From: Congeria kusceri
Lineage: Eukaryota > Mollusca > Bivalvia > Myida > Dreissenidae
Reading direction: 5' to 3'
NCBI GenBank assembly: GCA_027627225.1
Contig: CM051032.1
Coordinates: forward strand, 65,079,137-65,143,136
Length of the DNA stretch: 64,000 nt
Shown here: positions 59,014 through 64,000 of the stretch, piece after piece
Layout: each line of letters opens with the position of its first letter
How positions within the stretch are numbered: the first letter of the stretch is position 1
Made by a program: the position numbers and the translations under genes
The notes under the pieces: model-generated
Told to the model about the DNA's origin: nothing
Seen by the model: only the letters and a program-made list of their open reading frames with translations
Databases searched by the model: none

Positions 59014-59172
59014 TTCGGCATCTGGTTACGTCGGCCTCGTAATTAAGTGCTATTTCGGCATCTGGTTACGTCGGCCTCGTAATTAAGTGCCAGTTCAGCA
59101 TCTGGTTACGTCGGCCTCGTAATTAAGTGCAATTCGGCATCTGGTTACGTCGGCCTCGTAATTAAGTGCCAC
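59014..59172 (+). repeat. Minisatellite, four 40-bp units (right copy)
   Basis: Same array as at 52212-52370, shifted by 6802 bases, with the same number of units. Confidence 0.9.
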
Positions 59173-59491
59173 TTCGGCATTCGGGTTTGGCCAGTTCGGC
59201 ATTCACAGTTAGTTACTTCGGCACTGGTAGACTCTCACATATGTAATCGATGTTATATCAGTTTGCAATTAATTACCACATATAGACTACTTAAAGATAG
59301 GTGTGAACAAATCAAAGACATGCTAAAAGGCACGCTTCATCAGTTTGCCACAATCATGTTTATATAAATAAATTTCAAAGAGCCAGTTAATTAACACATA
59401 ATAATGTTGGATGAACATGTCAATTAATTGAATTAATTGAAGATTAAAATGGTATATAAGGTTGAAAACTGCATTCGATTTCATTCTCACA

Positions 59492-59660
59492 ATGGCAGAT
59501 GATCATTGTATAAGTTGTAATGTGCGTGTTCGTGTGCGACAGGAAGCCCTACGATGTTTGCTTGCGTTGGCAGCACAGAGCCTGCAATACTGGTAAGTGT
59601 TCATTGTTTGTTGACCAAGTATATGGTGTCTTATATTAAAGTTTACGTCAATAAACATTA

Positions 59661-59713
<53 letters not shown>

Positions 59714-62700
59714 TATTATAAATAATGATTAAATAATGTTTTACTGATTTTAAGATTGCAATCAGTGAATGAAAAATATAATATCATGGTTATAAGTGAG
59801 GAAGGTTGTATTCTCTCAAATGGAATTGTATTCTTAAAGACACAGGGTCCGCTTTAAAATAAAAAAAATAATCTAATTCAATATAATTCATCTATGTATT
59901 CAGAATGAGAGTCTATTGACCCAACATATTATATACCTAAGGTAGTATAAGTAAGTAATTGTTTATTATTGTGACATGTGTTTTAACAATACAAGAGTTC
60001 ATGGTATTTCGTAAACAAAACAAATAACACCCGGCCCAATGGGCCTATATGTCACCAAAGAAAGACATCTATTGAAATGACATAATATAATATAATTATC
60101 TGTATAGTAAACGGATACTGATATATACATCTTGGGAACGTTCAGACAGTTCAGTGCAAGTTATTAGTTAAGCAAACAGAAGTCGTATATATGTTTGAGT
60201 AAATGTGTTTAATGCAATAGAATAAAAATAAGTTATATCCATTGTTATCAAGTGTATTTACTTTTCTTTCTTAAACATTACTGATAGATAGTCCCTCTAT
60301 GTCTGGTACATCTTCTGTTTTCTTAACAAAAGAGCTTGAACAAGAAATTTAGCAAATTTGCGTGGAAAGTTCGACATTATATATTTATCAGCACTGTTGA
60401 AATCTCCCTCTATGAAAAACATATGGTGGTAAAGAGTAGTCCTTATATCATTGTACAGGTGACAGTCAAATACAAAATGTAGTTCGTCCTCAACGTGCGC
60501 GTTCTCACAGAACTTGCACAGTCGTTGCTCCACTGGTTCACCGACATATCGACCTGTTTCTATTCTTAGGGGCAGGATTCCGCTTCTGAATTGGCATATC
60601 GCAGATCGTTCACTTTTACACAAATTCATGTTGACGTATGATTCACAACATAAATTTTCCTTGAATAGTATATATGTCCGCAGTTTCGGAACATTTTGCA
60701 CATCCGTTTTCCATTTGTTTTCATAGAATGCATGGAGGTGTTGTTGGACCATTGACGCAGCCACAATAGATTTGTTTTCAAAGTAACCATTTATATTTAA
60801 CGTGTTCATTACTTGTTTGAGTTCACTTGACCAGTTATTCACGTTGTTGTGGTTGATGAAGTCAATATTAAACACTTGCTTCGTAATCCTGTGATCGTCC
60901 ATGCGGATGAGCCGGTTCCACAAGCGTATCATTGAGTGCCAATGTCGATATGTGCTAGGTAGCCAACCGGTGTCTCCAGTCATTGCCAGGATGGGTGTGA
61001 ATCTGTGGACACCCAGGAAGTAGCGCATCGCTCTATGTTGAACATTATCGATACTCTGGTACTTCTAGTATATGTTGTTTAAACATGTATATTTAATTAT
61101 ACATGTGTTGACGTCGTACTTAGTGACTGATAGTGAACATGAATGTTACTAGTTATAATGCTAAATATCGATCACTTAGATATATTTGAAAATTCCAAAT
61201 TCGGAAATATCATTGTTCATTTATTATTTACTAAAGTGAGAATTGCGTAGCAGCTTTTATTAAGAAGCTTTTATTAAAAGCTACATATTAATGCGAATTT
61301 GTGTATATAATCTATTTGCCAAGGTATATAATAGTATATTTTCTTTGAAGTTAATTTCTGGCGATAAAATAAGGGCATATACGGTATAAATTTTGTTTCA
61401 ATAAATTGTTAATTAAAATATTGGGAGAGGACCCCACATGCGAATACAGTTTGGACCATTGTTTTGTTATCAGCAAATTGCGTGAAATAGTTGGCACATG
61501 TCTTTGTGTCAATTAACACTAGGCGCTCTAGGGTGATGTCACGTAGCAAGAAAAGAGATGTATTGTTTCATTTGATATAGTTAAGATTTAAAATTGTATT
61601 ATTGGTACCCGATGCAAATATTGTATTTTCTAATGGTAAAAAGTAAAGTGTAATCTGTCGAAGTTAAAAATTAATTATCGAAAGTTAATAACTATTTTGC
61701 ATTGTAGTTTTAAAAATAAGTCCTGTTATGTACTGTTTAGTCAATATTTAAGTAATTTAATCTCAATAAGTATAGTATGACGTGTACAAAAATAAGAAAG
61801 AAATATTTAATTAACGAAGTGCATACGATATATTCAAATGCAAATACTTATAGAACAGAACAGAACAGAACTTTTATTGGTGACTTGCACAAAAGTACAT
61901 CGTCAAAGCAAATTCAGTACAAATAAACAATTATATGTCACATAATAAGTTAAAAGGCTTAGAAAGTAGATACCATACAATACAGTCTTTTGAGAAAATA
62001 AGAAAAAAAGAAAGGAAAAAGAGGGTGAACAAAATCAATGAATAGCTAATAGCGTGGAATTTCTAAGAGCCAACGCCTGCTTTAAAAATCTAGCAACATT
62101 AAGCAATACAGTTCTATTTTGCGTATTGATTAATTCAAGAAATTTAAACATTGAAGGTTTCTTAAAATAATAACGGGATAAAAATTTCTTTCTTAAATCT
62201 TCGAATAAAGGGCATATACACATAAAATGATATTCGTCTTCAATATCATTTTTATTGCATAATAAGCAAAAACGTTGATTTCTGTCAATTCTATTCCTAC
62301 TATACCGGCCTGTTTGAATTCGGAGGGGATGTTCTGACAGTCTAAGCCTCGTGAAGAAGCATCTTAGATTATGTGGTAAGGTATCAAGATAAGTTTCATA
62401 TTCAAATCTGTGTTTAATATGTTTATAGTTTTCCAGTGCGGCATTTCTTTCTATCCCCACTGACCATTGTTGTATAAATACTTCAATAACACGCTGTTTA
62501 AACATCGGAAGAAACGAAGTAACATCAACATTTGCACAATTGTCAAAAACATATGAAAAACCGTGATCATTTAACATTTTTTTTACATTGGAAACCCAAT
62601 TTGGTAACCCTTTCTCACAATCTAGAAGGGCTTCGTGGTATACTGTTTTCAATATAATATTATCAGTGTGTAATAATTTACACCAATATTTTATAATTTT

Positions 62701-63746
62701 AACATATCTTGAAATATACAAAGGGTAACGGCCCAATTCGCCATAAACACCAACAGATGATGCATTTGTTTTAATTTGAAGAATTTGTTTACAAAATTTA
62801 AGATGAATTCGTTCTATCTCTTTCGACTTTGAATTATAACAGGCATATCTCGAGACCAGTACTGGCAAGCAGTGCGCGGGGACATACAGCTTGAATGGAC
62901 GTGCAATGCATGCTCGCAGGTAAAGTGCTATCATGCAGGCATTGTCGTTTATGTATATATATTTTTAATGTAGGTGGATAGAATATAGATAATTGTGTTG
63001 AGTCGATGATGCACGAGCACGCGGACCTGGCTGCACCTGAGGCCAGCAGACCCAACCCGACGAACCTCATTTACGCGGTCAACCGAATGAGACAGAAGCT
63101 TAGGCCTGCTGACCCTGCTGACCTTGAATCAGAGGTACGTTTGAAAATCTTGCAAAAAGACATCTTAGGAACGTTTACCATCTACCAAATGTGAGCACAA
63201 TATTTTGATACAGACGTTACAAACATTGGCTGTATTAACAACTTGTAACATCCCACATTCAATGCTGATGATTTGTATATGGAACGCATTTTATACTCAT
63301 TATTTTAAGAATATAAGAATTATAAGAATTAAGGGCGGCAAAGATATATACAGCACATGAAAACAACATTGCTAAGAAGGCAATAAATAATGTTACATAT
63401 ACATGTACACATAATTTACATTATATATTATCTGTCGCGCTGTGCTTGATATATGTATTGCATTTTTCAGCATGACACATAGTTCATCGACGGCCAGGCA
63501 CCGGACTTCTTCCGGAAGGACATCGTGGTGGGGAACAGCAGGCACCTGGTGTTCTATACAGATCGCCAACTGGAGCTGCTGGCTGCGGCGAAGACATGGT
63601 ATATGGACGGTACCTTCAGAGTCGTCAAGAGTCCGTTCAAACAGCTCTTCAGCATCCATGCTTTCGTCAAGTGTGGCGACAGTCTGAAGCAGATCCCGCT
63701 GGTGTTCTGCATTATGTCGGGGAAGAGTAAACACGACTACTATGAG
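59492..63746 (+). CDS. MULE-type transposase-domain gene, right copy, partial at window end
   Basis: Exons by eye are 59492-59592, 62843-62919, 62982-63134 and 63483-63746, with GT-AG borders. The fourth exon encodes 88 residues with HLVFYTDRQLELL, KTWYMDGTFRVV, QLFSIHAFVK and PLVFCIMSGK. WYMDGTF contains the first Asp expected for MULE-type DDE transposases. N-terminal exons supply Cys-rich pieces (CISC, WTCNAC). Such proteins are common as multigene families in molluscs, probably domesticated or recently mobile. The donor at 63747 (GAG/GTATGT) predicts further exons outside the window. A one-base frame break in exon 1 is shared with the left copy, so it may be a pseudogene or start elsewhere. 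Confidence 0.65.
59956..61046 (-). mobile_element. Antisense LINE 3' fragment A (right copy)
   Basis: Same fragment as at 53150-54240, shifted by 6806 bases. The 243-residue open frame at 61028-60297 is identical in its translation, so the duplication is recent compared with the insertion. Confidence 0.75.
61837..62840 (-). mobile_element. Antisense LINE 3' fragment B (right copy)
   Basis: Copy of 55031-56034 shifted by 6806 bases, with the same open frame (62934-62035) and the same (TTCTG)n tail. Its 5' edge abuts the acceptor of host exon 2 at 62843. Confidence 0.75.
63483..63746 (+). CDS. Transposase-domain exon of the right copy (DDE first Asp)
   Basis: Open from TTC at 63483 to the GAG before GTATGT. 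Two acceptors compete: CAG at 63470, which would read CAT GAC ACA TAG and stop at once, and the TAG at 63480-63482, which joins ESE to FIDGQAPDFF in phase 0. The second gives a continuous product. The domain continues beyond this exon. Confidence 0.7.
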
Positions 63747-64000
63747 GTATGTATTTTATACATAATTATAACTTACGTCAATTTTAACTATTCCATTTTA
63801 TTGAGAAAAAAAACACTACAGAAATTAAATTTTCTCATTAATGATTTTTAACATTAACATTTTCTGATTTATACGCACGTGAATAGATGTGTTCAGCTTC
63901 CAACGATCCTTGATGAAGTGCATCATATTGCAATTGTGATAAAATTTAATACATGTATATTGCCAAGTTGAAATAACAATCTTTACCTTATATCCATTAA
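63747..64000 (+). other. Intron after the transposase exon, to window end
   Basis: AT-rich, no further exon before the window ends. Confidence 0.5.

Larger units (their letters stand above)
56767..63572 (+). repeat. 6806-bp tandem duplication, right copy
   Basis: Offsets to the left copy are 6806 bases, falling to 6802 between the poly-C run (near 57986) and the TCTG microsatellite (near 59690). The copy ends where the sequence continues CAACTGGAGCTGCTGG, the intact exon, instead of jumping back to the LINE tail. The junction shares only one or two bases with the left edge. Confidence 0.95.

Noticed and set aside
63393..63734. Minus-strand 113-residue open frame over the transposase exon
   Set aside because: It is antisense to an exon with clear MULE-type motifs, and it crosses that exon's splice border.

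Overview
The window is animal nuclear DNA, most likely from a bivalve mollusc. The sequence shows genes split by GT-AG introns, AT-rich non-coding DNA and a very dense repeat load. The repeats include a tRNA-derived SINE, non-LTR retrotransposon remnants, miniature inverted-repeat elements, and dispersed elements with TTTTAGCTC-type hairpin ends and cores of tandem units of about 160-190 bp. From general knowledge these repeats, and the combination of a HEPN-like/Cys-rich module with NACHT and LRR, point to bivalves. I cannot name the species.

Layout: (1) 1-8.6 kb holds repeats, a SINE and the last coding exon (6821-7030) of an upstream + strand gene ending in a ubiquitin-binding-like motif, followed by a minisatellite. 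(2) 14.37-22.07 kb is a complete five-exon + strand DNAJC9 gene encoding 261 residues. Its first intron contains a 406-bp LTR-type miniature retroelement with a tRNA-like sequence in each LTR, and a 2.6-kb TA-flanked inverted-repeat DNA transposon. Its third intron carries a tandem-core repeat element. (3) 22.4-34.3 kb holds nested inverted-repeat elements, several tandem-core elements, a decayed PHD-endonuclease-RT LINE on the minus strand, and a large inverted tandem-core element with a 625-bp MITE inserted in it. (4) 35.57-41.13 kb is a complete four-exon + strand gene predicting a 1348-residue protein: Cys-rich region, HEPN-like segment, hendecad coiled coil, NACHT ATPase, LRR-like repeats and an acidic tail. 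It is a candidate animal innate-immune NLR. (5) 41.4-50.4 kb holds repeat arrays and three + strand LINE fragments. (6) 49.96-63.57 kb is a near-identical head-to-tail duplication of a 6806-bp unit. Each unit contains the 5' part of a gene with a MULE-type transposase domain, with two antisense LINE fragments in its first intron. The left gene copy is cut off at the duplication junction. The right copy continues through its transposase exon towards the window end.

The genes do not form an operon or pathway. The two clear host-type genes are a histone-binding J-domain co-chaperone and a putative pathogen or RNA sensor. The points most worth following up are the tRNA-bearing TRIM-like element, the HEPN-like/hendecad/NACHT protein, and the tandem duplication whose junction fuses a transposase exon in frame to a LINE tail. 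Exon structures were joined by eye from splice sites and reading phase; no transcript data or database searches were available.
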